Assembly: GCA_028023455.1 (NCBI GenBank)
Contig: JAQFVV010000232.1
Span: 1,054,001-1,118,000, forward strand
Direction of reading: 5' to 3'
Source: Epiperipatus broadwayi
Lineage: Eukaryota; Onychophora; Udeonychophora; Euonychophora; Peripatidae
Length of the DNA: 64,000 nt
Each line of letters opens with the position of its first letter. Within the stretch, counting starts at the first letter, position 1. A program made the position numbers and the translations under genes. Below are positions 1-13,640 of this stretch, in pieces. A model generated the notes under the pieces. It did not search any database. It was not told where the DNA came from and saw only the letters and a list, made by a program, of their open reading frames with translations.

Positions 1-2095
1 ATCCATCATTTTTGAAATCTAGGCATTTATGTGGTATTCGATGTTTATTACAAATATCATTTTTAATAAAATACAATAGCTTTTTTTTTTTTTTGTAGAC
101 ATAACTTCATCCTCAGATTAATTTGGATCTTTGATTTGAGAAACCAATAGCCTGTAATTATTTATTGAATAATAAATTCAATATATAATTAATAAATTGT
201 CCAAATTTTATACAACTTACCAAATTAATCATTCTATCCATCCCTACATATTGTTTGTAATATCTTGCAATTTAAATGTTCATTATTTTAATCACAGTAT
301 ATAACACTTAAGTGTGAAATGAAAATTATATCCTAGGAAATGTAGCTTTTTTTTAGAAGACAATTATTTTTATAATTCTTGTTAATGATCTGCTATTATG
401 AATAACAAAGGCAATCTTTTTTTGAAGAAGTTTAAATTATCAATTGAAATTATTTGTACTTTAATTCAGTCTAACGTAAAAATAATTTAAATCTTAATAT
501 TATTGATGTAAAAATTTTGCATATCTAATTTTGATTTAGATTAAAACATCTTGGAAGTTATTTACATAGTTATATTTGTAAAAAAATTTCAAAAATTTGT
601 TTGCCAATATAACATTTACATATAAAGTTAGAAATTTTTTTATGTGGAAACAATATTTCAATGTCGCCTTATGATTAAACGTGAATTTGATCAAATGTAT
701 TTTACAGGACAATTGACTATATGTTTAGTATAATTTTAAATTATGTTCAGTTTATTCAAATGTAAGATTCAGGAATACTCTGAATCGTTTATAATCCATT
801 CACTTTGTAGCATAACATTAAAAGCATTTGATGAAAATGGATATTTCTCAAAGTGGTTTGGTTCTCTGTAGAAATCAAATGTTAAAAATCCATTGTAAGA
901 TGGTTTCTTTCAAGCATTGTAATTGATGTCTTTTTAATTGGTTTATATTTTATTCCACCCTTACTTTAAGTTACCACTTATTTTCCAAAATCTAATCCTA
1001 TTAAATGTCTTTTTTATTTTTTTCCATTCATCTATAACAATTTTGAATTGTGATCATATCCAAAATTTCATATGCATCTGTGAATAATTTTGCTTTTAAA
1101 TTGTTAAATATTTCAATTCATCATTAATGACAGTAATCACTTGTAATATTAAATATTCTAACCAAAATTACTTAAGATAATTATATTCCCATCATTGTCT
1201 ATTTATTCATAATGATGATATCAGGCCTCATTTTCCAAGCTTTTTGCTTGCTCTATTTTTCTAGTAGCAATTTCTCCCTTCAACATCAATCAATTTTTTT
1301 TTATCTCGTATCTGTCTTTAAATAATCCATTCTGTTCTCCACATTTTTTTTCTCGTTCTTGTTAATTTTTTATTTCTGATCTTAACTTTAAAACTTATCT
1401 CCCATCCACATCTCAGGCTTCATTTTTTTATAGATATCTTTTAATTATCCTTGTTACTGTTCCATGTAAATCTATAATTTGAATAAAGCAATCTTTTTAG
1501 AGCTAATTTTATTAGTTTACAAAATAATATATTTCTATCAATTATTCCATCTTCCCAAATATTTAAAAGAATTAACCTGCCTACAATTATATGATCAATG
1601 CGTAATTGTTTTTAAATATTTTTATTGCTTTAGTTCTGTTCACATTTATTTTTATCCCAAACTTTCTAAGTTTTATTAATCATAATATACAGAACTCATC
1701 CTTACAATCTGCAAGTACTATCTTAGCAAATCTGAAAAAATTGAACTATTAATGAATACAATTCTATTCTTTCAAAACATTTAATAACTTACCTAAATAT
1801 AATAAACAGCCATTTGTAAACGAGCATAGCCAATTTAAATCCTAAAGAGAAGTTCTCTATAAATGAGTTTTGTAATGTTTATGTGAATTATAAATACATC
1901 TACATATAGATCATGCTTGTCTATTTTTCTGTGTAGTTGATATTTTATAATACTCAATTTTTTTAATAGAAATGTTTTTCTGAAATACTTCACTGTCTTA
2001 ATTGTAGCTCTCAGATGTGTTCTATTCTTTGCCATATATTTCCAATGGAAACAATATTACACTTGGAATGTGTTTTAGATGATGCTTATAATATA
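1..2095. other. AT-rich stretch with nothing recognised
   Basis: Very AT-rich with many short A and T runs. The open frames are short and low in complexity and show no known motif. No repeat partner elsewhere in the window was found by eye. The right edge abuts the 3' end of a minus-strand LINE. Confidence 0.5.
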
Positions 2096-2103
2096 AACAA
2101 GGA

Positions 2104-2766
2104 CTAGCTCATAAGTTCACCATCATTATCAATCCACTGCAGGATGAAGGTCTCTCCAAGTTTAATCCATCTTCTTCGATCTTTAGCTTCTCTTCTCCAC
2201 ATCACCCCTACACATTTTCTTATTTCATCCATCCATCTTACATGTGGTCTCCTTCTGGGTCTTTTACAATCTCTTGGAATCCAGTTTAAAATTTCAATTG
2301 TCCATCTATTATCATCTCTTCTAGCAATATGTCCAGCCCAACTCCACTTCAATCTTTTAATTTTTTCAATGAGGTCAGTAACACCTGTTTGTTCTCTTAC
2401 CTATACATTGAGTTTTCGATCTCTTCTTGTTACTCCCAACATACATCTCTCCATACTACTTTGAGTGGTCTGAAGTCTCTGTATTGATCTTCTATTAAGT
2501 GTCCAAGTCTCAGATCCATAAGTAAGAACTGGTAAAACACATTTGTTAAAAACCTTTCTTTTCAAACACATAGGCATATTTCCTTTTAATATCAAGTTAT
2601 TTCTACCAAAAGCACTCCAACCAAGTTTAATTCTATGATTAATTTCCTCTTATGTTTCCATCTGTATTAATAATCTGACCAAGGTATTTGTAACTCTTCT
2701 TCTAATTCATCATAATCAATCTTTATTTTCATATTTGGAGCAAATCGATTAAACATTACTTTAGTC
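2104..2766 (-). pseudogene. LINE thumb and C-terminal region, fragmented
   Basis: Three short frames in succession (2667-2852, 2401-2595, 2104-2352) give the RT thumb, the YGSETWTL block with the following QRAM-like helix, and a C-terminal WSWAGHIARRDDNRW and RPHVRWMDEIRK segment. These blocks are conserved in order in RTE-type LINE proteins, and finding them in three frames shows small indels and stops. The last frame ends in WIDNDGELMS, the normal C-terminus of such proteins, so the 3' end of the coding region is complete. Confidence 0.85.
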
Positions 2767-2769
2767 TTT

Positions 2770-3264
2770 TTAACATTTATCTTTAGTCCTACTTTCATCT
2801 GATAACTCCTGCAACATTTCCTGCAGCTCGGAAGCATTATTTGCAAAAACAACTACATCATCTGCGAAATCTAAATGACTTAAATAATCTCCATTTACTT
2901 TCACTCCTTTAGTTTCCCATTTTAATCCACAAAATACTTCTTTCAGCACTGCTGTAAAAAGTTTTGGAGATATGGAGTCACCTTGTCTTACACCTTTCTC
3001 AATGTTGACTTTCCCAGTATCATTATGTAATCTAATTGTTGCTGTTGCATTTTTATAAATATTCTTTAAAATATGACAATATCCTGGATCTATACCTTGA
3101 TGATCCAATGCTTTAATCACTGAAGAAATGTTTATAGAATCAAATGCCTTTTCATAATCTACAAATCCAAAACATAATGACAACTCATATTCATTTATCC
3201 TTTCTATAACTTCTCTCAATACTTGAATATGATCTACTGTACTAAAACCACTTTTAAATCCAGC
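2770..3264 (-). pseudogene. LINE reverse transcriptase, catalytic core
   Basis: Continues the upstream frame after one stop. It contains the RT block A (FVDYEKAFDSI), the GVRQGDSISPKLF block and the catalytic box LDFADDVVVFA with both aspartates, so the polymerase active site is preserved. Right after the ELSDES stretch the frame breaks: the following RT thumb sequence (KVGLKINVKKTKVMFNRF) continues in another frame at 2667-2852, which shows a small indel near 2.8 kb. The product would have been part of one long polyprotein. Present as a relic only. Confidence 0.88.
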
Positions 3265-4854
3265 TTATTCTCTTGGTTGGTGAAAATCCAAGGTTCTCTG
3301 TAGACGAGTTGTAATTATCTTGGTAAAAATTTTATATAAAACTGATAAAAGGCTGATAGGTCTGTAATTTCTAATATCTTCTTTATCACCTTTTTTAAAT
3401 ATTAATATTATTACTGCATTCTTCCAATCATCCGGTACATCTTTATCATTTAGACATTTGGTATATAACTTTGCTAATATTTTTTCTGTTTCTTCACCTG
3501 CTTCTTTTAATATATCAATTATAATTCCATCATTACCTGGAGCCTTTCCTTTTTTCATACATTTAATTGCATTTCTCACTTCTTCATTTAAAATTCTGGG
3601 CAATTCGGAAGATGTAATAGATATAGGAGGTACTTGTTCTTTATTACTATATAATTCTTGATAAAAATCTTCTACCAATTTCATAATGTCATCCCTCTTT
3701 TTAGTAATAATTCCATCTTTTTTCCTTATTGCAGATATAAATTTCCTACCAATACCAAAATGTTGTTTTACATTCTTAAGACTTTTATTTTCTTCTACAG
3801 CTTTTCTTGCTAGTTCACAGTTATACTTTCTTATATCATTTTCAACTCTTTTCCGCACCATTTTACAAAATTCGAGATATTCAATTCTTTTTAATGCATC
3901 ATTCTTGCATATCTTCATATTCCTTCTTTTCTTCATAAGTTCTCTAGTCTCAGTAGAAATTTTATTAGTCAATTGCTGCTTTTTTCTACCAGCTATCTTT
4001 GTTGCAGTTTTTAAAAGTGTATCAGTTATTTTCATATTAATTTCATTCAAATCTGAATCATGTTCAAAATCTACTAATACTTGAAACCGATTTGTAAGTT
4101 CTAATTTAAATTCATTAGAATGTTTCTGAAGATTAGGAATATCAACTGTAAATATAGTTTTTCTTAATAATTTTTGTCTCTCTAGTTTTACATTAACATG
4201 TATCTTACCCCTTACTAATCGATGATCACTTCCTGTGTTAAATTTATTAAGAACATTACAATCTTGAAATATGTATTTCCTGTTAGTCAAAATATAATCC
4301 AATTCTGCTGTACCTTCATTTGGATTCTTCCATGTCCATTTCCTTCTAACATTTTTCTCAAAAAAAGAATTCATAATATAAAGTTTTTCCTTCTCTGCAA
4401 ACTCCACAAGTCTATGTCCTCTTTCATTTCTATTACCATAACCAAAATTACCTACAATACTTTCATCTTTCATTTGTTTACCAATTCTAGCATTAAAATC
4501 TCCCATAACAATTTTAAAATGTTTACTCTGATCAAAAGCCTTTTGTACATCCATATAAAAATCTATAACTTCATCACTATGAGCATAAACCTGAATTATC
4601 TGCATTTGATATCTGCTATTAAGTTGTAAAACTAATCTTGCCACTCTGTCTGATACACCATCAATCTCCACAATATTGTTCTTCCACTTTTTGTTTATAA
4701 TGAATCCTACTCCACTTGTATTTCCAATATTTGTGCCTTTATAATAGAGCATATGTCCACTTTTTAAATCAATTGTCTCTTCACCTTTTCTTCTAACTTC
4801 ACAAAGTCCAATAATATCCCATTTAATATAAGAGAGTTCTTCTAATTCTTGCAA
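3265..4854 (-). pseudogene. LINE endonuclease and first part of reverse transcriptase
   Basis: 529-codon frame. Residues 1 to about 215 form an exonuclease-endonuclease-phosphatase domain: SEVRR-like block (GLCEVRR), [10 protein letters not shown], then a late GSDHRLV histidine motif, all typical AP-endonuclease active-site blocks of RTE elements. A basic linker follows, then the start of reverse transcriptase with PGNDGI and [13 protein letters not shown]. The frame ends at a TAA exactly where the RT normally continues, and the next frame picks up without a gap (AGFK...). The first methionine is internal: the same frame extends upstream through a leucine- and serine-rich stretch to a TGA, so the listed start is only the first ATG-like codon after that stop. 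Certainly an element relic, not a host gene. Confidence 0.9.
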
Positions 4855-5069
4855 TCTTCCTTCACTTGAAAGTGTTCACCATAACATCAGCAAACTAGTA
4901 TATCCAACAAGTTGAAAAATATTGATTTTATTTTGCTATTATGTTTAAAGTTTTACAGAGGATTTTTAAATGAATTTTTTTTTATTGCATTGGTACAATA
5001 TCCTAGTCTCACTATACAGCTTAGTCGTAACAGTTATTTTCCTGTGATAAGATACTTTTTTAATGTGGA

Positions 5070-5640
5070 ACTACATTAGAGTCCATGTGTGTTTCACCAT
5101 TTAAGTACATTACCTAGGTATTTCAACTGATTTATATTCACAAGTTGCTAACCATCCAAACAAAAAATTGCTAAGCATTTTTTTCGGCTTTTTTTTTTAA
5201 ATATTAATTCAATCCAATGTTTTTATACATTTCATTCAAAACATGAAATATATTCTATAAGTTATCTTTAGTATTGACAAAAATAACAATTATCAGCATG
5301 CTGTAAATCCAAGAAGTTTTTGCTTTTAACCCATTCAAATTTTAAAAAAAATCTATTGTCTAATTAAGATATCTTCCAAAGACCACTCAAAAGAATTGAA
5401 AATATTTAAGAATATGTCCTTGTTTTAACACCAGGTTTTACTTCAAATTTTTCATCTGTGGTAATATTACTTTTATTCTTTTCTGTAGAAGCTATAATAA
5501 ATTTTGGTAGACCACTAATTTTGGACAACATGTTCTATTAACTGAATCAAATGTCTTAATCATGTCAATAAAAGCAATGTATAAATTGCTTTCAATACAT
5601 CTAGCATTTGTCTAGCAAAAAAAAAACGTTTATAATGCTA
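5070..5640 (-). pseudogene. Relic of a second LINE family, reverse transcriptase
   Basis: No long frame remains, but reading the minus strand across frames gives RT blocks in the right order: AFIDMIKTFDSVNR (block A, near 5.56 kb), a KFEVKPGVKT block (near 5.43 kb), LQHADNCYF in the place of the YADD box (near 5.29 kb), and a VNL...YLGNVLK segment (near 5.13 kb). The block A wording and spacing differ from the RTE copies in this window, so this is a separate non-LTR family. Both catalytic blocks are mutated, so the copy is dead. Family assignment beyond non-LTR retrotransposon is not possible by eye. Confidence 0.6.
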
Positions 5641-5649
5641 CCTGAATCT

Positions 5650-7820
5650 CTGGATTATAATGATATTTAGCCCAATGTTTTCCCATTGTTATTAAAAATC
5701 AGTTTAATAGAAGCGACTATTTTTCAACCTAACATCATATTTTAAGTCATTTCATTACGGTTTGCAGTTTTTAAGATTACAAAACATCTAAATGAATAGA
5801 TAAAATAGACATTACAAATCTCAATTCTTATATCATTCAAAAAATTTAAAATAACACTCATGAGTCATTGGTTTAATAGAATTGGGATAATGTTGCTCAA
5901 GCCCATTTGTTGCTTTCAATACATCATAAAAGAATGTTTGTGGTCAATGAATGTCTAATTCTAATCAATCATTTTTAAGCCTTAACATTCTGAAAATGCT
6001 ATTTTAAACTCCAAAGAGTTGTATATGTTGAATTACATATTTTCATCGAGAGGTATAGTAAAGGATAGAAATGATTATATCCATGTAAACAGAAATAACT
6101 TGGTGTTGACAGGAAACTATACTAATTGGCAATCCTCTTGAGACTAAAGTTTTTCACAATTTATAATAGCTGTGGCTGAAGTAAAAGGGATTCCCCTTTT
6201 TACTTTAAAGCCAAGTTAAATGGATTTATATTTGGAAAGCTATTTTTTGTAGGTGTATAATGTGAAAGAATAGCATCAACAAATATTTTAAAATTGTCCA
6301 AAGAGATATATGTTGAATCATATATATGTATATATTTGTAGTTAATGCAAACAAGTATTTTATTTAATATCACAAAATATTCTACTTAATTGGTAATGTT
6401 AAAAAGAGAGATGGCTGTCAACACCATGATCTTCAGATTCCTAATTAGCCTATATAAAAAAGGAACCACATTGAGTGCACGAGTTTGATGTCTCCCAGCA
6501 CTGATGAACACTGCATCATATTTCTTTTTTTTTACTATTGTGCATTGAAATTCATGTGACCAATTCATATTCTAGAACCATTATCTTCAAGATGCCCAAT
6601 TATTAACCCCAATTGGATGACTTAAATTGATTAAAGACTATCTGAAAGAAATCCTATTCCTGTTGGTGATCGAAAAAAATGCATCTGGCTCAGGCAATAA
6701 CCCTAAGTCTGTATGGAGGCAAATATTCTAATGTCTATCCCATGACACCTTTTTTCATCTATTCTAGAACTATCCAATATATAAATTTTTAATTATTTAA
6801 GATATTTGTCCACCACAAATCAATAGTAACTAGTTGTGTGTTATATATTCACACAGTTTGAGATAATAAAGGTGCAAATTTCCAAGATAATCATTTTAAA
6901 CCATGATAAATCTTCCATGACTAATTGGTATCTCATCAGATCCCTGTAGGCCAAGAAATGAAATATTTCATCAATCCTCAAAGTTGAAACTATTTTCACA
7001 GATTTGCTCTTTTTTTTTTACAATTATTTTTGAAATAGCAAGATTTTTTTCTACAATACATTAAAGATGTTTAACATTTGAATGAAATTAGTTTATTCTA
7101 AATAAAAATATGGTATATTTTTATAATATTTCTCAGTGAATGAGTTTTCTACAATTTTAGCCATTGGTTAGTTTTTAAGCAATTTTTATATGATAGAGAG
7201 TTGAGATACATTTTACTTGCAAGCATTCAATGTTTACAAGACATCTCAATTCCATTACTATGCATATGTATTACATAGTGTGAAATTTAACTCATTATTT
7301 CATCCTTTAATATCAATATTGCCACAATTCATTAACAAAAAAAACTAATCAAAAAGAAAATGATTTTAATTCTCATTGTTAAAACAAAGATGATCCTAGT
7401 TGCATGATATGCTACCTGTATCTATAGTTTGTTAACTAAAAAGAGATCCACTATTATCTTCCCTTAAAGGAACTGAATTAGACCATAATATGATGGTTAT
7501 ATAATAAACAAACAAATGGGATGTTCACCAACATGCATCAGTCAGCATAAGATTATTGGTTTTTATCTCTGAGTTTGAGAAAAATAAATTGTAATCTTTA
7601 TTCCCAAGAGGCTATAAAATTAAGTTTGTGATTAGTGCCAAAGGAAGAATGTTAAATATTGTCTGGTTGCAATCCTGACTGCCATTCAATGGCAGCTTTT
7701 TAATTAGGTATCTATAAAGAGATCATTTTTAAGGAAAGGATCACTGAATAGAAAGAACCATTTACTATTAAATGGATCATTATTAGATCTTTGAAGTTAG
7801 AAGAAAAAGAACATTTTACT
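5650..7820. other. AT-rich stretch with nothing recognised
   Basis: About 2.2 kb without a convincing frame or a repeat partner seen in the window. One 60-codon minus-strand frame at 6386-6568 has no known motif and looks like chance. Codon use and composition do not differ from the surroundings. Confidence 0.45.
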
Positions 7821-7829
7821 GTAAAAGTT

Positions 7830-9775
7830 TTAATATTGGAACAACAGATTGAGTAGGGTTCATTATTTTAAAAAATGCAAAAACATTTTAGTGATTGAAC
7901 GTACCGCTATGTGAGTCAGACTCAAGATTAATTATTCAAATTAATGAAAGATAGCAAATGCAAATAATTGAGATTTATGCCTCAAATTCTAATTGATGAA
8001 ATAGAGGAGTTATGTAGATGTACAAAATGTTTTTTTAGTTAACTAAACATTTTAAAATTGTCATGGAGATTTGTGTTAGAATTGGTAAATTGAAAGTGCT
8101 GTGAATTAATTTGATTATGATGAGAGGATAGTAGTATTTGTAGAAAAATATGGATTCTAAAATGCTAAATGGACAGAATTAAGATACTGGCAGTACTGGA
8201 ATAAATTTTGATTAACATAATATGTATTGCTTTTATTAGATTCAACACAGGAAGTGATCATTGATTAGAGAAATGTAAAGTATATATCTGCAAAACGAGA
8301 AATAAAAAATGTTACATAATGTCAGTTGATTTTCAAAACCCTAATTAATTTAAATTAGAATTTGCAAATCGCTTTAAAACATTTGCGTCCCAGCTGATGC
8401 TATGACATTTAAAAAAAAGATTAGTCATAAAAAGGAGTATTAGATCAAAAAGTTAATCCAAATAAGCAGAAATTTATCTAATTTTTTTTATTGAGGCAAA
8501 GGAATGTATACAGAAAATAAATGTAAAAAAAAATTTCAATGATCCATTAAGAATACTTTGTACAAAAAAGAATGGGAAAGCTATAAAAAAAATATAAAAT
8601 AGCCTTGGTATTGAAAAGAAATTTATTTCTGCTATAAGAAAACTTATTAAAAAAGATGACAAAATTTGTGGAAAAATTCTATAGAGATATATTTCAGTTA
8701 TTATATTTTTTTAATTGTCCGCATTTTAAATTAAATGAGACATTATTTAATGTATGATTGCAGAAAATGGTAAAATTATTGATATCTTGAAAGAAGCATG
8801 TGAAGATTCAGAAAAATTATTAGCAAAGTTATAAAATAAAGATATACCAGATGATTTGAGAAATGCAATCATATTTAAAAGATGATTTTAAAAAGGCTAG
8901 ATATTACCCACCCATCAATTATAAAATGTTCACCAAAATTACAATGAATTTTGGATTCTAACCAAGAAAGCTGGATTTGAATGGTGAATAACATCTAAGT
9001 ATTGAAACAACTAGATTTGTAAATTATGAAAGGGCACATTTTATAAGCATATTTGCATTAAAGTTGGATTATCAAGATATAGATGCAGAATATGTATTAT
9101 CTTCTGAAGAATATCAAAATGTAATTACATTACATGATATTAAGAAAATATCAAAAAGGGTATATGTTAGGGTGACTACATATTTCAAACTTTGCATTAT
9201 CTTTACAAGAAATATATTTGTGGATTAAATTATGGAGCTAAAGGAGTAGAAGTAAAGAGATTATTTAAGTCAATTAGATCTTTTAGATGTTTTTCCAAAA
9301 AATGTTGCAAGGGTTATTAGCAGAAATAAAGTGTTAATGGCTAAAGTAATTAATTTACTTGCAAAAAAAAATCTTGGTTAGATTGTTAATACAGATAGTA
9401 ACAATAAATAAAACTAATAAAACTTTAATAGAGTTGGTTGAAATAATACTAAAAGAAAATATACTTAGGTATTTGAAAAGGAAGACTTGGACACAACAAA
9501 AAAGCAATAGTTTTCAGAACAAACAAGTATAGAGAGAAGTGATGGGAGTAACAAAAAGGGATCAAAAATGAAATTCATGAGTGAAAGAACAAACGGGGCA
9601 TTTCTGGAAGAAATAATAGTTTGTTTTACCAAGAAATTGTAATAGACCTTTGAAAAAGACCACATGAAATGTATGGATAAAGTATGCTGGATTATAGTGA
9701 AGGAAGACTAGAAATCAAACTGGATTAAACTTTAATCTTTATCCTGTAGTAGATTGAACATGATAATGATCTGAA
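7830..9775 (+). pseudogene. Old plus-strand copy of the RTE-type LINE
   Basis: Strongly decayed relative of the LINE at 2.1-4.9 kb in the opposite orientation. Around 8.77-8.91 kb the plus strand still reads DILKEA, EKLLAKL, DIPDDLRNAII in the place of the intact copy's [17 protein letters not shown] and [11 protein letters not shown]. Earlier, around 8.07-8.16 kb, the RIGK and NFGYG region of the endonuclease is recognisable at the nucleotide level, and the tail at 9.6-9.77 kb matches the C-terminal RPRRRPH to WIDND region. Many indels and stops are present. It ends about 30 bases before the long direct repeat at 9804, so that element inserted next to or into its 3' flank. Confidence 0.75.
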
Positions 9776-9803
9776 GTCACTATCTACCTACTGAATCTGC
9801 AAT

Positions 9804-12800
9804 TGTGGACTAACTATGTCCAACCACACTGAATGTATGTTTTTCTCAAACTTAAAGAATGACCTGCATCAGCAGTTATATATTATTTTAAGAGGGGGAA
9901 AAGTTAATGAAATAAAAAATAAGAGAATTTTTTTTTAATTTTTCTTTAATTTTAAAATATGATGGCAGAAAGAGATGAGATAAATTTTCATAATTAAACA
10001 ATCCATTAAAGAAATTTTATGAAACATTTTAATCAAAAGAAAAATAGATAATGGGAACATTTGAAACAATAGGCTACTAATAAGTAATTTAATTAAAAAT
10101 ATAATTGGGGAAAAGGAGTATAAATAAAGAACTTTTTTTCTTCAATCTGGAAATCTGCTGAAGGTCTCTTAAGAATTTTTAGAATCGGCTTAAAAATTTT
10201 TATTTTTTTTTAAATTCATTTTTGAATTCCTGCTTGCTGGCTTTTCATTGTTGCTGTAGATTATTTGCTCTACATTTATTCAAATCCAGAACTTTATTAC
10301 TCTACAGAAATGCAAGTGTAGTTTTTTTTTTTGCTTTCACTCCCGTCTCTGGGACTGGAGTTGTAAAGATGTGAGCCAGCCGAATAACCAAGAAAAATGC
10401 CTACCTGTAGTAATTCTTTCTATGGAAATATGAATCAAAAAAAGACAACTGCCATGCAACATCAACAGAACCCTTCTTGATATACATACACTAGTTAAAG
10501 GTAACTATCCCCTTATTTGAAATGTGTTTGCTTTTTTTTTTTCAAAGTAAATTTAGATACACCTGGGTCTCATTTTATGTAGTAGATAGGTTTCTCAGAA
10601 ATTGCACAAAAATAAACTTATCTTGAAAAATGGGGGATAAGTTCTCCTAATTTTCAGAAACGGCATAAAAGCAAAACAACAAGGAAAAATTACTTTAAAA
10701 TTCGCATTAAAAAAATAAGGAAATAAAGCATGACTAATAAAAAATTTCAAATAATTTGAAAAAAATTAATACAAGACAAACTTTTTATAAACTACAGTAT
10801 TTAATTTTACATATTTTAATCATTACCGCTATTTGACAATGTGTTCATTTGTGAACTGGTAAGACATCAGATTCATGATGTTATGAACAACTAGCGCCAC
10901 ACAGTTTTGTTTTGTGTTAATGGTTTTCTGTCTATATTTAAAAAATGAGATCACAATCAAAACAAAAAGATTATACATTATCATTAGAAAGATTTTCAGT
11001 TTATAAAATCAATAACATCTTCGTTATTATTTATTTTGAAAATGTAAAAAATATGTTTTAAAAGTTTAAAATTTTTGAAGATTTATTGCGATATTTTTAT
11101 ACGTATGTATAAATCTATTATTATTTACTCATTAGTATAAGTAGGTTATTTACATAGAAGCTAAGATTTTAAATACAGCTTCAGGCCATATTCATGTTAG
11201 CTGGTAATGTTATATTTTTGAGAAAAAAAAGTATTTCAAGTCAAAATAAGTTATTCATAATTTAAATTTTTTGATATCTAATAAATATGAAAGATATTAA
11301 GAAGAAAGATGAATTTCATAACTTCGAAATTGCATTAAAATAATCTGCATAAAACAAGCCCCAAGTTTATATGGTTTTTTTTTTTGTTTGTTTAAATATT
11401 TATAACTTTTAAAATATTGTAATTGGTATTGGTCTTAATACATATAATGGTGATGAATCTTAATTTAGAAGAAAAATGCTTCATTAAACTTGATCGCCAC
11501 TATACATCTATAATTGAGCATTTCATTTTATGTATTTTATTTTTTTAAAGACAAAAAAATGCAGGAAGTGCAAATCCCCCCCCCCTTTATTAATAATGCA
11601 GTGTTACCTATTAAGTTTTAGTTTATTGGTATAGGACTTGAGATTTAATGATTAAAGATTTGATTTAGTTTTCTTTTTGTTAGAAGAAAAAGTCCCTTAC
11701 CTATATTTCTTCGCCATATATTTCTCCTTAATGCAAAAAAAGTTACAAACATATATTTGTATTTTTTTTAAGAATATAAAATAACTTTTCATTTTTTATC
11801 TAGTTGGAAAAGAGTACAGTCACCTATATTTATCGATATTAAAGTTATAGAAAAAGATTTGTATTAACTCTGGTTGACTGGCTGAACATTAACTAATTTT
11901 TAACATGTCCGCCCCTTTGCATAAGTGATTTAATTTTATTGGGAAAAAAAATAATTATTCTATAAGTAATTTTTTTTTGGTTAGATTTTAATAATGTTTT
12001 GTATATGTTTACCAACTAATGTTTTTCTTTTAAATTTAAATGTCATTGGACTGTATATTATATTGTATACTGGGTGATCTGTGGGCATGTCTCTGCACTT
12101 TCCTCACCAAGTTTACATAGGCTAATGGGATCGCAATGAAGATTAATAAAATTGGATATCATCTCTCATATATTTATAAATATATATAACTGGACATAAG
12201 CAACAAAACTTCATGCCTGAATTCAGATCACATGGTTATTGAACGATTTTTTTTTTCTAACTCAGTTTAGAGATGGAGAGCTATCCAGTCTCGTGTTAGC
12301 CTTTTGGTTGCCATTTGTGTCTTGCCACTCATCATTTTCCCCACAATATTCTATCATTTTAGGCTGCAATATTTTATATTTATTTTAAAAATTTTCTTTG
12401 CAAAATATTATTGAAGTGTCTGTCTAAATCAAAACTGAAAATATCTGTAGGGGGGTCACTTGAATTTTTGTCAGTAGCCGAAAATGGTATTTTCAATGCT
12501 TTTCTAAGAATATGTTAGTTTGGCTGCCTACCCATATCATGTACTCTCACCATAATGCTAATTATGTCTGTCTCTCTTTCAATCATGTAACCTGTCCACT
12601 GGTTAGAAATGTTTTCAACTTATAATATGAATTAATTTTTTCTTTAAAGGGTCTTTCATATCTGGATATGTTTGCAGGGAAATTAGCCTGTAGCACATCT
12701 AATCAATTTGTTGTACTCTGTAAATGTAAAATAATAAAGTTTTTTTTTTTTGTCTTTCATTCACTATTATTAAAACTGTAGCATTGTTTTCTTCAGTAAA

Positions 12801-13001
12801 CCTTATCATTATATACATGTTCAAATTAGTCCTTAGAGTCTTATCTCTTTTTGACCACTGGGCATACATTAAGAATAAATTCTAACAATGTTTGGAGAGT
12901 AAGTCACTTAGTATCAATCTGGAGGAGTAGGTGAGGTTTCAACCACCTCTACCTGCATCTCTAGGTTAGATTAAAGCTGCTCTACTTTTAATATCATTAC
13001 A
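9804..13001 (+). repeat. Long direct repeat A, probable 5' LTR of a decayed Ty3-type element
   Basis: Homologous along its length to repeat B (15932-20817). It begins TGTGGACTA and ends CATTACA, so it has the TG...CA ends expected of an LTR, and the two copies flank gag and protease remnants read on the same strand. It carries about 800 bases (10562-11366) that B lacks; inside that block about 400 bases match, in reverse orientation, part of the element at 43171-44020. It also keeps the intact sequence AGAGTACAGTCA at 11811-11822, the empty site of the Penelope insertion in B. I did not find a primer binding site just after it or a matching target duplication, so calling it an LTR is an inference. 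Confidence 0.6.
10562..11366. mobile_element. Extra block in repeat A, probable older insertion
   Basis: Absent from the matching place in repeat B, where the text runs directly from AAATTTGGATATATGG into a T run. Bases about 10880-11290 resemble the reverse complement of about 43490-43900, part of a TTAA-flanked element, so this is probably a relative of that family inserted the other way round. No clean TTAA or terminal repeat is seen at its edges, and a deletion in B cannot be excluded. Confidence 0.45.
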
Positions 13002-13640
13002 GGTTTTTGTGTAATCTGCCATCCCAAGTGCAGCCTTATTGTTTAGAGATAGATCCTGAGATATGATAATGGGAATTTCATGATCAGAAAAAAAAATTGT
13101 GTGTTTTTTGTAAATAAATGACTGAATGACAGAAGTATATATATTTTTTCTTGCACTTTCTGTTTTTTTTCTATCAGTTGTAAGATTTACCAGATGTGAA
13201 ATCAATCAGTTCAGTTGAAGATTTAAATCCAAATCAGATATTAATATTTTTTCTTTTTTTTGCTAGGAAGGAAAACAGTGATTGAACATGGAGCAGAGAA
13301 ACAGTTGGTTCAACTAGAGTTTTTCATCCTCCCCCGGCAGTAGAAATCATATTGTTGAAGTGTATATCAAATACACATAGTTATAATCAGATATACAATG
13401 TACAGTACAGGGTAGTAAATGAATAAATAAACACAGATTGGGTAGAAACTATCAATAGAGTAACAGATAAATACAAAGCTGGCAGGTTAAAAAATGACAG
13501 TTGCAGGGATGGTTGGAAGAGTGAAGCAATTTTTTTTGAAAAGCACAAGAAAAACCAGAAGTTTTAAAGACAGTATGAATACAAAGACAAAGTAACAGCA
13601 AACTAAATATTTTTTATCTATTCATCTTTCTCTAGAAAAT

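Larger units (their letters stand above)
2104..4890 (-). mobile_element. RTE-type LINE, nearly full coding region but inactivated
   Basis: Non-LTR retrotransposon whose protein would nick DNA with an AP-type endonuclease and copy its RNA by target-primed reverse transcription. On the minus strand the order is endonuclease, reverse transcriptase, then a C-terminal region with the block YGSETWTL and a tail rich in W, R and D. This resembles the RTE/BovB elements often annotated as craniofacial development protein 2-like. It is broken by an in-frame TGA near the start (4876-4878), a TAA at 3265-3267, a frameshift near 2.8 kb and further stops. It shares sequence with relics at 7.8-9.8 kb and 45.8-58.5 kb, so the family expanded here. 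The 5' end and UTR are not clearly defined. Confidence 0.9.

Noticed and set aside
2144-4629. Plus-strand frames at 2144-2464, 3458-3661, 3686-4084 and 4222-4629
   Set aside because: Antisense shadows of the minus-strand LINE.
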